Positions 34,549 through 42,516 are shown, counted from the first letter of the stretch. The stretch: DNA of 64,000 nucleotides from Anaerolineales bacterium (GCA_030583885.1 CP129480.1:62001-126000); one strand, 5' to 3'. Notes: generated from the sequence alone by a model not told the origin. Made by a program: numbers and translations.

Positions 34549-35307
34549 TTAGAATCCTAAATATCCGCCGTCCACGGGGATAATCGCCCCGTTGATGTAG
34601 TCGGAAGCGTGGGACGCCAAGAAGACCACCACCCCTTTCAGGTCATCTGGCTCGCCCCATCGCTTCGCTGGGATACGACTGGTGATGCTCTCATAGCGCT
34701 GCGCATCAGACAGAATGCCGTCGTTCATCTTTGTCTTCATGTAGCCCGGTGCGATCGCGTTGACGTTGATTCCCTGCGATGCCCATTCGTTGGACAGCGC
34801 CTTGGTCAGTTGAGCCACGCCGCCCTTGCTGGCTGCGTAGGCAGGGACGGTGAACCCGCCGAAGAAGCTGAGCGCGGAGGCGATGTTAATGATCTTACCG
34901 AACTGCTGCTTGAGCATCGTCCTTCCGGCCAGTTGGCAGATGGTGAAGACCGCGGTGAGGTTGATGTTCATCACGTCGTCCCAGTCGGTCAGCGTAAAGT
35001 CCTCGCACCGGTTCCTTCTCTGTATGCCCGCCGCCGGGATAAGGATATCCAGCTGCCCCCCCAACATGTCCAACGCCTGTTCGAAGGCCTGGGGCAGCTG
35101 GTCGCGGTCCGCAATGTTGACGGTAATCCCGCTGGCCTTGAAACCCTGAGCCTGGAATCCCTGGACCAACTTCGGCAACCCGGCGGCAATGTCCATGATG
35201 ACCACTTCCGCCCCAGCCTGCAGAAGACCTTCGGCCATCCCCTCTGCCAGACCCGAGGCACCGCCAGTAACGATAGCCTTGCGGCCAGAGATGTCGAACC
35301 AGTCCAT
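34549..35307 (-). CDS. kduD: SDR dehydrogenase, KduD/DhuD-type (2-dehydro-3-deoxygluconate 5-dehydrogenase)
   Basis: This 252-residue short-chain dehydrogenase has TGGASGLAEGMA (cofactor loop), NIASALSFFGG with the catalytic Ser, YAASKGGVAQLTKAL with the Tyr-Lys pair, and a C-terminus ending IIPVDGGYLGF. The AGIQRRNRCEDFTLTDWDDVMNIN region is typical of KduD and gluconate 5-dehydrogenase-like SDRs. It would reduce 3-deoxy-glycero-2,5-hexodiulosonate to 2-keto-3-deoxygluconate, the substrate of KdgK in the same operon. Its stop shares a base with the start side of the transketolase C-subunit gene's end (35307). Exact substrate is inferred from context. Confidence 0.82.
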   Translation of the reverse strand: MDWFDISGRKAIVTGGASGLAEGMAEGLLQAGAEVVIMDIAAGLPKLVQGFQAQGFKASGITVNIADRDQLPQAFEQALDMLGGQLDILIPAAGIQRRNRCEDFTLTDWDDVMNINLTAVFTICQLAGRTMLKQQFGKIINIASALSFFGGFTVPAYAASKGGVAQLTKALSNEWASQGINVNAIAPGYMKTKMNDGILSDAQRYESITSRIPAKRWGEPDDLKGVVVFLASHASDYINGAIIPVDGGYLGF

Positions 35308-36290
35308 TAAAAGGCTTCCTTTCCATCTCGGGTTAGATGCATTTTCCGGATTGCCGGTTCCGTCAGGACTTTCAGGATGCTCGCAGCAATACCTTCCGCG
35401 TCCAAGGAGAAGCGCTTCAGGAGATCGGCAGCTTTCCCCGAGCTGGCAAACTCGTCCTGCATACCCAACCGCATGATACGGGTCGGGCGTTCACCGCTCA
35501 GGAGTTCTGCGACTGCGCCACCCAGACCACCGATTATGTTGTGCTCCTCTACCGTCACAATCAGCAGTTTGTCCTGGGCAGCCTGCAGAATCAGCTCCCG
35601 GTCAAGGGGCTTGATCGTGTGCAAGTTGACCACCTCAGCGGAAATGCCGTTTTTTTCCAGTAGTTTGCTGGCCTTGATGCTCTCCTGGACCATGAGGCCG
35701 GTGCTGATGATCGCGATGTCGCTACCAGGTCGGCAGACAAATCCCTTGAAGAGATCGAAGCGGTAGCCGGGAACATTGTTGATGATCTCCGCCGGACCGC
35801 GTCCGAGACGCAGGTAAGCCGGTCCTTTGTAATCGATTAGAGCCCGGACGGCTTCCCGGGTCTCAACCGCATCGGATGGGCAGACCACGATCATGTTAGG
35901 GATCGCCCGCATGATGGCGATATCCTCGATGGCCTGGTGGGTGGGTCCGTCCTCGCCGACTGAAATACCTCCGTGGGTGCCGACGATCTTCACGTTCAGG
36001 CGCGGATAGGCTACGGAGTTGCGTACCCGCTCCCAGGCTCGCCCCGCGGAAAACATGGCGAAAGAACAGGCAAATACGTTCTTTCCGGTAGTGGCGATGC
36101 CAGCGGCCACCCCGACCATGTTGCCCTCGGCGATGCCAATGTTGAAGAAGCGCTGGGGGTACTTATCCCGAAAATACATCGACATCGTGCAGCAGGCCAG
36201 ATCCGCGTCCAGCACGAAAATGTCCGGGTTGTCGCCGAATTCTGCTAACGCCTGTCCGAATGCCACCCGGGTGGCGATCATCTCACTCAT
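35307..36290 (-). CDS. Transketolase-like C-terminal subunit (pyrimidine and C-terminal domains)
   Basis: This 327-residue subunit starts at ATG 36290 (GGAGG five bases upstream), overlapping the N-subunit gene by eight bases. It contains the pyrimidine-binding domain (DIFVLDADLACCTMSMYF, RFFNIGIAEGNMVGVAAGIA, GTHGGISVGEDGPTHQAIED) and the transketolase C-terminal domain (VVNLHTIKPLDRELILQAAQ, VTVEEHNIIGGLGGAVAELL). It pairs with the product of the preceding gene to form a split transketolase that moves two-carbon units between sugar phosphates, or acts on a related substrate. Split transketolases are common in catabolic gene clusters. Confidence 0.88.
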   Translation of the reverse strand: MSEMIATRVAFGQALAEFGDNPDIFVLDADLACCTMSMYFRDKYPQRFFNIGIAEGNMVGVAAGIATTGKNVFACSFAMFSAGRAWERVRNSVAYPRLNVKIVGTHGGISVGEDGPTHQAIEDIAIMRAIPNMIVVCPSDAVETREAVRALIDYKGPAYLRLGRGPAEIINNVPGYRFDLFKGFVCRPGSDIAIISTGLMVQESIKASKLLEKNGISAEVVNLHTIKPLDRELILQAAQDKLLIVTVEEHNIIGGLGGAVAELLSGERPTRIMRLGMQDEFASSGKAADLLKRFSLDAEGIAASILKVLTEPAIRKMHLTRDGKEAF

Positions 36291-37122
36291 GCGCACCTCC
36301 GCCATCTGAGGCGCGGAGCTCGCCCATGGCTTTTGTATACTCGTCCTGGCTGGGAGGCTTCCCGTGCCAGGCGAAGTTGTTCTCCATGAAGGACACACCC
36401 CTGCCTTTTATCGTTTTGGCCACGATCACCGTGGGAACACCTTTTTTATGCCCGGCATTGCGGATGGATTGTATGATCTGGTCGTAATCGTGCCCGTCAA
36501 TGCAGATCACGTTCCAGTTGAAAGCCTCGAATTTCTGATCGATCGGATAGCTGGACATGATATCCTGGATGGCTCCGTCGATCTGCAGGCCATTGTTGTC
36601 CACGATGGCGACCAGGTTACCAAGTTGAAAGTGACCAGCGCTCATCGCCGCTTCCCAGATCTGGCCTTCCTCCAGTTCTCCATCGCCGAGAATGCAGAAG
36701 ACCCGGTACTCCTTCCTTGTGGCTTTCCCTGCTAGGGCCATGCCCACCGCCACAGATAAACCCTGCCCCAGTGATCCCGTGGACATGTCCACACCCGGTA
36801 CGTGCATATCCGCATGACCGGAAAACGGGCTGTCGATACTGCGGAACTGTTTCAACAGCTCCGGCGCGAAGAATCCCTTCTCGGCAAGCACGCTGTACAA
36901 CGCAGGGCTGGCGTGACCCTTAGATAGGACCAGCCGGTCCCGGTCTTCCCAAGACGGATTGCTGATATTGATTTTCATTTCAGAAAAATATAGTGCGACC
37001 AGAATTTCCACAATCGAAAACGATCCCCCAATGTGACCGGACCCAGCATTATTCACGGTTTCCAAGATGTTCTTCCTGATGTTTGAAGCTGCCTTGCAGT
37101 ACAACGAATGCTTTGTGGACAT
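36283..37122 (-). CDS. Transketolase-like N-terminal (ThDP-binding) subunit
   Basis: This 279-residue subunit has the thiamine diphosphate motif GDGELEEGQIWEAAMSAGHF...LVAIVDNN, plus NNAGSGHIGGSFSIVEILVAL and SKGHASPALYSVLAEKGFF as in transketolase N-terminal domains. GAGGT lies close upstream of the ATG. It is the first gene of the island operon and follows an inverted repeat that overlaps its -10 box, so it is the likely main control point. A general pentose-phosphate role would not need it in this cluster, so a specific role in the island's pathway is inferred. Confidence 0.88.
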   Translation of the reverse strand: MSTKHSLYCKAASNIRKNILETVNNAGSGHIGGSFSIVEILVALYFSEMKINISNPSWEDRDRLVLSKGHASPALYSVLAEKGFFAPELLKQFRSIDSPFSGHADMHVPGVDMSTGSLGQGLSVAVGMALAGKATRKEYRVFCILGDGELEEGQIWEAAMSAGHFQLGNLVAIVDNNGLQIDGAIQDIMSSYPIDQKFEAFNWNVICIDGHDYDQIIQSIRNAGHKKGVPTVIVAKTIKGRGVSFMENNFAWHGKPPSQDEYTKAMGELRASDGGGAHE

Positions 37123-37132
37123 ATGACCTCAA

Positions 37133-37156
37133 ATTGTATGCTGTCATACAATATTA
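37133..37156 (-). promoter_or_regulatory. Inverted-repeat operator overlapping the -10 box of the transketolase operon
   Basis: ATTGTATG, four bases, CATACAAT (37133-37152) forms a perfect 8-bp inverted repeat typical in size for GntR/FCD operators. On the minus strand the -10 box TAATAT (37151-37156) overlaps its upstream arm, so binding would repress. The -35 box is weak. Confidence 0.6.
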
Positions 37157-37179
37157 GAATTCTGGAAAGAAAATAGTAA

Positions 37180-37240
37180 GTGTCTAAAGTCATGGGAAGG
37201 CCGTGTCTAAGGTCATGGGAAGGCCGTGTCTAAGGTCATA
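37180..37240 (+). repeat. Three direct repeats of a 23-bp unit at the island's right edge
   Basis: Units begin at 37180, 37203 and 37226 (GTGTCTAARGTCATGGGAAG then GCC). The second differs from the first by one base; the third is cut after 15 bases. They lie between the island promoter and the recombinase remnant and are too few and too short-spaced to be a CRISPR array. They may derive from the end of an insertion element or a recombination site. Confidence 0.75.
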
Positions 37241-37520
37241 GGCTGTTTCGTATCCGAACCTGTGAGACACTTGGACAAGCGGCAAATGTCTATGCTTTGG
37301 GCGATTGGGAATCCAGAGTTATGGAGTATTTAGCAGATTTACGAGCAGGGCTAGATTCATTAAATGTCACACCGAAAAATGAGGAAGAGTGGCAAGAAAT
37401 ATTTAAGTTCAAACAGCAGGCTGTAAACTCTTTTGTAAAGCGGGTTACAATTGATCGTAACCGCGAATTGAATGTGGAGCTTAGGATTAATTTGCAATAC
37501 TTATTCCATGACCCGCTCCC
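37234..37520 (+). pseudogene. C-terminal remnant of a large serine recombinase
   Basis: An open frame without start reads CETLGQAANVYALGDWESRVMEYLADL, then EEEWQEIFKFKQQAVNSFVKRVTIDRNRELNVELRINL (quoted in part), which is the C-terminal coiled and beta segment of large serine recombinases. The catalytic Ser domain is absent. The natural end lies somewhere before 37540; the frame then runs on into queG in another phase. It shows that a mobile element once adjoined this point. The 418-base gap between the transketolase gene and queG holds this remnant, the 23-bp repeats and the operator. Confidence 0.65.
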
Positions 37521-37540
37521 AGACGATGACCCCGACAAAA

Positions 37541-38602
37541 ATGGCAGACATCCCCGAAGACTTGAAAGAACGAATAAAGATAAAAGCAAAACAGCTGGGA
37601 TTTATCCTGGCTGGCGTTACTTCTCCCCAGCCGCCCGCGCACCATCATGTCTTTGAAGAATGGCTCAACAAAAACATGCACGGCTCAATGCATTATCTTG
37701 CCGAAGAAAGAAACCGCATCCGCCGCGCAGACCCGAAAAAAATCCTGCCGGAATGCAAATCCATTCTTGTGCTGGCAATGGCGTATCATCCACTCCCCGC
37801 CGACGAACAGGGTGGGGCAAAAATTGCATCCTACGCGCTCGGTGACGACTATCACGACATCCTCCCGCCGCGTTTGCAAAAGATCGTCGAATTTATCGAA
37901 GACCAAATCGGGCTGCCCATCCCCAACCGCTATTACACGGATAGCGGTCCCATCCTCGAACGCGAACTAGCCCAACGTGCAGGCCTGGGCTGGGTGGGCA
38001 AAAATTCCATGCTCATCAACCCGCGGGCGGGCTCCACCTTTTTCCTGGCAGAGATCCTGCTCGGCATTGAACTCGAATTCGACGACCCCTTCCCCACTGA
38101 TCACTGCGGCACATGCACACGCTGTATCACCGCCTGCCCCACGAAATGTATCCTGCCAAACCGCACCATTGACGCAACCCGGTGTATCTCCTACCTGACC
38201 ATCGAAAATAAAGGGGGGATCCCCGAAGAACTGCGCCCCAAAATGGGGGATTGGATTTTCGGATGCGATATCTGTCAGCAAGTATGCCCCTGGAATCGCT
38301 TCTCCCAACCGGCTGACCCAGCCTTTGAGACGAAAATCCCGCTTCCAGTCCTGCCCAATGACCTGCTTCTGTCATCCGTTGAGTTTAACCAACGCTTCAA
38401 GAAATCCCCCGTCAAACGCGCCAAACGACGCGGTTATCTGCGCAACATGGCTGTTGCCGTTGGGAACAATGGAAACAAAAAAGATATTCCCCCCCTCGAA
38501 AAAGTCATGCACGCTGCGCGTGAAGAACCTTTGATTCAGAAACATGCCGAATGGGCCTTGAAAAAAATCAAAAATGAAACGATTACTCATAGCAACCAAT
38601 AA
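37541..38602 (+). CDS. queG: Epoxyqueuosine reductase QueG
   Basis: This 353-residue cobalamin and iron-sulfur enzyme performs the last step of queuosine synthesis in tRNA. Signatures are NSMLINPRAGSTFFLAEILL, the ferredoxin-like clusters CGTCTRCITACPTKCI and CDICQQVCPWN, and RRGYLRNMAVAVGNNG. I chose ATG 37541 (MADIPEDLKERIK); ATG 37508 and 37529 are in frame but precede conserved sequence. No Shine-Dalgarno is visible, and the upstream region is taken up by a recombinase remnant, so the original promoter may be lost. It overlaps rdgB by 29 bases. Confidence 0.93.
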   Translation: MADIPEDLKERIKIKAKQLGFILAGVTSPQPPAHHHVFEEWLNKNMHGSMHYLAEERNRIRRADPKKILPECKSILVLAMAYHPLPADEQGGAKIASYALGDDYHDILPPRLQKIVEFIEDQIGLPIPNRYYTDSGPILERELAQRAGLGWVGKNSMLINPRAGSTFFLAEILLGIELEFDDPFPTDHCGTCTRCITACPTKCILPNRTIDATRCISYLTIENKGGIPEELRPKMGDWIFGCDICQQVCPWNRFSQPADPAFETKIPLPVLPNDLLLSSVEFNQRFKKSPVKRAKRRGYLRNMAVAVGNNGNKKDIPPLEKVMHAAREEPLIQKHAEWALKKIKNETITHSNQ

Positions 38603-39173
38603 CAAGGGGAAAGTCGAAGAAATACAAGACCTGTTGAAAGATACAGGCATCCAACTCATCACACCGCTGGACATCAATCTAAAACTTGAAGTGGATGAAG
38701 ACGGCACAACCTATGCGGAAAATTCATCCAAAAAGGCCTTTGCCTTCGCCCAGGCCAGCGGACTGATCGCCCTCGGAGATGATTCCGGTCTCGAGGTGGA
38801 TGGGTTGGATGGCGCACCCGGATTATATTCAGCAAGGTACTCCCCAAAACCCGGCGCAAAGGATGCAGACCGTCGCGCCTTTTTATTGCAAAACTTAAAA
38901 GGTAAGCCCCGCCCATGGAAGGCACACTTCCACGCGACGATTGCCATTGCAAAGCCATCCGGCGAAGTTGAAATTGCCGAGGGGGATTGCTTTGGAGAGA
39001 TCATCCCCGAAGAACGCGGCACGGGCGGCTTTGGGTACGATCCGATCTTTCTGTTGACTGACCTTGGCAAAACAATGGCGGAATTGGAGATGGACGAAAA
39101 GAATCGAATCAGTCACCGTGCACGGGCGGTCATGAGTGCATTGCCGATCTTAAAGAAAATGTTCGGGCTGTAA
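38574..39173 (+). CDS. rdgB: XTP/dITP diphosphatase (RdgB/HAM1)
   Basis: This 199-residue housecleaning enzyme hydrolyses non-canonical purine nucleoside triphosphates. It opens with LLIATNNKGKVEEI and has TYAENSSKKAFAFAQASG, ALGDDSGLEVDGLDGAPGLYSARY, ERGTGGFGYDPIF and RISHRARA, all hallmark blocks. It starts inside the 3' end of queG (29-base overlap), indicating translational coupling. It converges on the hydrolase gene with a seven-base gap and no visible terminator. Confidence 0.96.
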   Translation: MKRLLIATNNKGKVEEIQDLLKDTGIQLITPLDINLKLEVDEDGTTYAENSSKKAFAFAQASGLIALGDDSGLEVDGLDGAPGLYSARYSPKPGAKDADRRAFLLQNLKGKPRPWKAHFHATIAIAKPSGEVEIAEGDCFGEIIPEERGTGGFGYDPIFLLTDLGKTMAELEMDEKNRISHRARAVMSALPILKKMFGL

Positions 39174-39180
39174 GGGCAGG

Positions 39181-39963
39181 TTAAGGCGCGGAAGGAAGCG
39201 CAAATTCGTCCATAAATTTTTTCAACAGGTCGGCGACAATATCGGGCTTTTCAAGTTGGAGCATGTGTCCCGCACTAGGTACAAGATGAAGGCGCGCATT
39301 GGATACGCTGTCCCGCAAAAATCCAGAAAACTTCGGGGGCATCATTTTATCCTTTTCGCCGCAAAGGACGAGCGTTGGAATTCTTATCTCAGAGAGCCGG
39401 CTTGTGGCATCGAATTGATTGCAGGCAAGGAAATCGCCGAGCAGGACGGAGGGGTCTGTTTTCAACAAACCCTGCCTTGAAAGCCGTATCAAATCAGGCG
39501 AAGCAGTTGGACTGAAAAAACTGGAATTCACGAACTCCACCGCGGCATCAAATGTATCCGGATTGCCGATTGTTTCAAGGGTGTTTTTTGCCACAGGCAT
39601 TTTTGCGCCGCCACCGATCAAAACCAGCCCTGCCATCCTTTTTGGGTGCTTCAATGCAAGCATGAGCGCGATGGCACTGCCCATCGAAATCCCTGCCAAC
39701 GCAGCATCTTGAATATTTTCCGCATCCATAAAGTTGATCACAGCACCGGCATATTCTTCAATGGATCGCCTGCCCGTGCCTTCCGACTGTCCATGCCCGG
39801 GCAGGTCAGGCGCATAAATTTTTTCGCCAGCCAGTCTGCGAATTTGCGGAGGCCAGGATAAATAAGTACCGCCCGCACCATGGATCAGGATGATGGGCGG
39901 GCGCTGGGGGTTGCAGTCTTTTGCCTCACGGACAAAATAATGTAATCCTGCAGATTTGGGCAT
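39181..39963 (-). CDS. Alpha/beta-fold hydrolase
   Basis: This 260-residue protein has oxyanion motif ILIHGAGGTYLSW, nucleophile elbow LAGISMGSAIAL (catalytic Ser), acid Asp in LCGEKDKMMPP and His in PSAGHMLQLEKP. The fold is that of esterases, lyases and peroxidase-like hydrolases; the substrate cannot be predicted. It starts at 39963, the base where the histidine kinase stop codon ends, so the two genes are co-transcribed. Confidence 0.85.
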   Translation of the reverse strand: MPKSAGLHYFVREAKDCNPQRPPIILIHGAGGTYLSWPPQIRRLAGEKIYAPDLPGHGQSEGTGRRSIEEYAGAVINFMDAENIQDAALAGISMGSAIALMLALKHPKRMAGLVLIGGGAKMPVAKNTLETIGNPDTFDAAVEFVNSSFFSPTASPDLIRLSRQGLLKTDPSVLLGDFLACNQFDATSRLSEIRIPTLVLCGEKDKMMPPKFSGFLRDSVSNARLHLVPSAGHMLQLEKPDIVADLLKKFMDEFALPSAP

Positions 39964-41717
39964 TATTTCTTGGTGCGCGGGTGATGCAGGCGGTCTGCAG
40001 CATCTTCCGTGAATGGAATATATACCTGCACTTTTGTGCCGCGGCCCACGGCAGAGTCGATCTGAAAGATGCCATTCACTAGTTCGGCGCGTTCGCGCAG
40101 GTTCACCATTCCAAGGCTGCTATTTGCACGTTTATCATACGACTGTGACATGGCCTTCACATCAAACCCCACGCCGTTATCCACGATCTCCAGGAGGATA
40201 ATGCCGGGTTCCATTTGACGCAGGCGCACAGTAATGGATTCGGCGGACGCGTGTTTACGGGCATTGTTTACCGCTTCTTCAATGATATAAAAGATCACGC
40301 CCTGCTTGCCCATCTCCAGCTGGTTGGTGACGCGTTCGTCGATGTTCACCACCACTTTTTGCGAGAAGGTCTCCATCATTTTATCGGCCATCGACTGCAC
40401 CGCTGCATTAAGTCCCTGGGATTCGAGGATGAGCGGACGCAGGGTAAAAAGCATGTGGCGGATTTCCTTTGTGGTACGGTGTGCCAGTTCTTCGAGCTTG
40501 ACGATCTCATCATTGGCAGAATTGACATCCTTCGCCATCATACGGCGTGTAATGTTCAACCGCATTGCTATCGCCGCTACAGACTGGGTGGGTCCATCGT
40601 GCAGGTCACGCGCCAGTTTCTTGCGTGCCTCCTCATGCACCTCCACCATGCGTTCCTTCTCTTCCACAAGGTCCTGATACAAACGCGCATTCTGAATTGC
40701 AATGACCGCCTGCCTGCCGATAATCTCCAGCATTTTGAGACGTTCTGGATTGAAGTAATCAGGCTGCGGGTGGGCAAACAGGAGGACGCCATAGACATTG
40801 AATCCGCTCCGCAAAGGGAAGCAATATCCGCTGATGCAATTCCGCAGTGCAATCACACGACCAAGTTCGGGATCATAGCCAATATCCTTGAAGGTCATCG
40901 GGTCGCCTTCATCAAGCGCTTTCTTAAGCACCCCCTCTGCGCCGTCAAAGGTGACACGCATGTCTGCGCTTGTCAAGCGTCTGGCGGAACCAATCCGCAA
41001 TTTGCCGCCATTGAACAACATCACAGCGCCCACAAGCGGATCACTGCCCGATTGCTCGGGGTCGGGACTTAAAGCGGTCGCGCTCATGTCCAGGGAAGAA
41101 TCAAGCACCCGCTTATAACTGAGCGTGGAGGAAAGGGTGGAGGTCAATTCATAAATGGCACGCATGCGTTCGTTTTGAATGGCGCGCTTCTTCTCCTCTG
41201 CGTCCATCCACAAGGCGCGGTTCTCCCGCATGTGCGCCATCATGCGGCGGCCAAGAAAGCCAAATATTAGGCTCAATCCAAGTAATATCACCGCAACGAC
41301 CGATGCGAGCGAGAGATCCCCCTCTATTTTCAATCCTGCATAGACGACAATACCCGAGAATAAAAGCGCAGTGACCAACGCGCCAAAAAATTCAAAATAG
41401 ATCGAACCTGTCAGGATCGGCAACAAGCCGGTCCAAAATGCAGGGCCGCGCAGACCACCCTGCACCCAGAAAAAAGCACCCGCCAAAACCAGGTCCATCA
41501 GGATGCTGATGCGGCGATGAAAGGTCATGCGCAAATTCAAACTCGCCAGCGCGGTCATGGCGAGGTTCCATATGATCATTAAACCCAGGGGCCACATGGA
41601 AACAACGTCGATCTTTTGCGCCAGCCCAAGTGATACGATCAAGCCTACCAACATGATCCATCGCAATGAAATGGCAAACCAGTCTGCCATGTAGGGGGTG
41701 TCGAATCTGCGCATCAT
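39963..41717 (-). CDS. Membrane sensor histidine kinase, NarL-type (HisKA_3), orphan
   Basis: This 584-residue protein has about six N-terminal membrane segments (14-155), a GAF-like sensor domain (about 190-345), a HisKA_3 dimerisation domain with phospho-acceptor H373 (ARDLHDGPTQSVAAIAMRLN) and an HATPase_c domain (EEAVNNARKHASAESITVRL, EIVDNGVGFDVKAM, LGMVNLRERAELVNG). It would sense a membrane or small-molecule signal and phosphorylate a LuxR-type response regulator, but none is encoded nearby. The promoter predicts transcription starting three bases before the ATG, so it is probably translated from a near-leaderless mRNA. Confidence 0.92.
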   Translation of the reverse strand: MMRRFDTPYMADWFAISLRWIMLVGLIVSLGLAQKIDVVSMWPLGLMIIWNLAMTALASLNLRMTFHRRISILMDLVLAGAFFWVQGGLRGPAFWTGLLPILTGSIYFEFFGALVTALLFSGIVVYAGLKIEGDLSLASVVAVILLGLSLIFGFLGRRMMAHMRENRALWMDAEEKKRAIQNERMRAIYELTSTLSSTLSYKRVLDSSLDMSATALSPDPEQSGSDPLVGAVMLFNGGKLRIGSARRLTSADMRVTFDGAEGVLKKALDEGDPMTFKDIGYDPELGRVIALRNCISGYCFPLRSGFNVYGVLLFAHPQPDYFNPERLKMLEIIGRQAVIAIQNARLYQDLVEEKERMVEVHEEARKKLARDLHDGPTQSVAAIAMRLNITRRMMAKDVNSANDEIVKLEELAHRTTKEIRHMLFTLRPLILESQGLNAAVQSMADKMMETFSQKVVVNIDERVTNQLEMGKQGVIFYIIEEAVNNARKHASAESITVRLRQMEPGIILLEIVDNGVGFDVKAMSQSYDKRANSSLGMVNLRERAELVNGIFQIDSAVGRGTKVQVYIPFTEDAADRLHHPRTKK

Positions 41718-41726
41718 AACTTTCCA

Positions 41727-41755
41727 ATCATAACGAAAAACACAAGGGTTGACAA
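41727..41755 (-). promoter_or_regulatory. Promoter of the histidine kinase gene, near-leaderless
   Basis: On the minus strand TTGTCA (41750-41755), 17 bp, TATGAT (41727-41732). The predicted start is 41720, three bases before the ATG at 41717; there is no Shine-Dalgarno. Confidence 0.65.
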
Positions 41756-41787
41756 CATTTTCGACCTTACAGCCAAATTATACCTTG

Positions 41788-42516
41788 CTAGGCTTCATAT
41801 CCCATACGTTTGAAATACGGCTCCAACTTCCTCCGTAATTCCCCTTTCTGCTCGTCACTATAGACTTCACGGAACCTTCCGATCCTGCCCTTGTAAAAAT
41901 GAAGACCCTGCCGGGCATCCGAGACACCCGGGCGATACTGCTCGATCACCGCGCGGACCTCGGGCCGGCTCCCATTTAATTTGAGATAATCCGTCAGTCT
42001 GGCTGATTCCTCATCATAGTTCGTCAGAAGTTCTTCATAGCGGGCAACCAGCACATTCTTCTCGTTCACCCACCTCTCCCAGATGTGGATATACTCCATC
42101 ATAAAGTCGACACTCTTTTCAAAATCAGATAGATGGGAAAAGGCGTTGGGACGTCCCTTTGCAAGCGCGCGCCGCCCAAAATCGTAGGCAGAGAGCATGG
42201 CATCACGGGGATCGCGGTAAATATATGTGATGCGAAGCAGGCCAAGGCTTGCGAGGAGGCGCGAGGCGTTCGTCGGTCCTGCGTGGGCCTTGATGACAAA
42301 GGTATTTCCCATCAAGGCGGGCAGGGTCACCATCGCAAGGCGCCTCGTGGAAAGCACCCCGATATTGCAATTAACCTCAGTAAGGATTTTTTGCAGGCGG
42401 TAACGCTCACGAATGGCGTGCGCATCGGCACAGCCCGTGGTTTTCATGAGGTCATGGATGAGGTTGTAATGCCAGCCTGAACCAGCGCGTGGCATCCCGA
42501 CGGAAAGAACGATCAT
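41788..42516 (-). CDS. PAPS-dependent sulfotransferase family protein
   Basis: This 242-residue protein has an N-terminal 5'-phosphosulfate-binding loop (GMPRAGSGWHYNLIHDLM, 7-24), a 3'-phosphate block RDPRDAMLSAYDF (101-113) and a C-terminal HFYKGRIGRFREVYSDEQ, the latter typical of class-1 sulfotransferases. It would move sulfate from PAPS to a hydroxyl, probably on a glycan. It is the last gene of a six-gene polysaccharide operon and overlaps the O-antigen ligase gene by four bases. Confidence 0.85.
   Translation of the reverse strand: MIVLSVGMPRAGSGWHYNLIHDLMKTTGCADAHAIRERYRLQKILTEVNCNIGVLSTRRLAMVTLPALMGNTFVIKAHAGPTNASRLLASLGLLRITYIYRDPRDAMLSAYDFGRRALAKGRPNAFSHLSDFEKSVDFMMEYIHIWERWVNEKNVLVARYEELLTNYDEESARLTDYLKLNGSRPEVRAVIEQYRPGVSDARQGLHFYKGRIGRFREVYSDEQKGELRRKLEPYFKRMGYEA

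Noticed and set aside
33890..37122. Split transketolase plus RpiB-family isomerase considered as a sulfoglycolytic transketolase pathway
   Set aside because: The isomerase resembles DhuI-type proteins, and KduD, KdgK and Eda complete a uronate route. No sulfolactaldehyde enzymes or sulfonate exporter are seen. It is not fully excluded without a search.
37180..37240. Three 23-bp repeats considered as a CRISPR array
   Set aside because: The units are directly adjacent with no spacers, and no cas genes are present.
40215..41072. Plus-strand frame of 285 codons antisense to the histidine kinase
   Set aside because: The kinase, GAF and ATPase motifs are all in the minus frame; the plus frame is His-rich shadow sequence.
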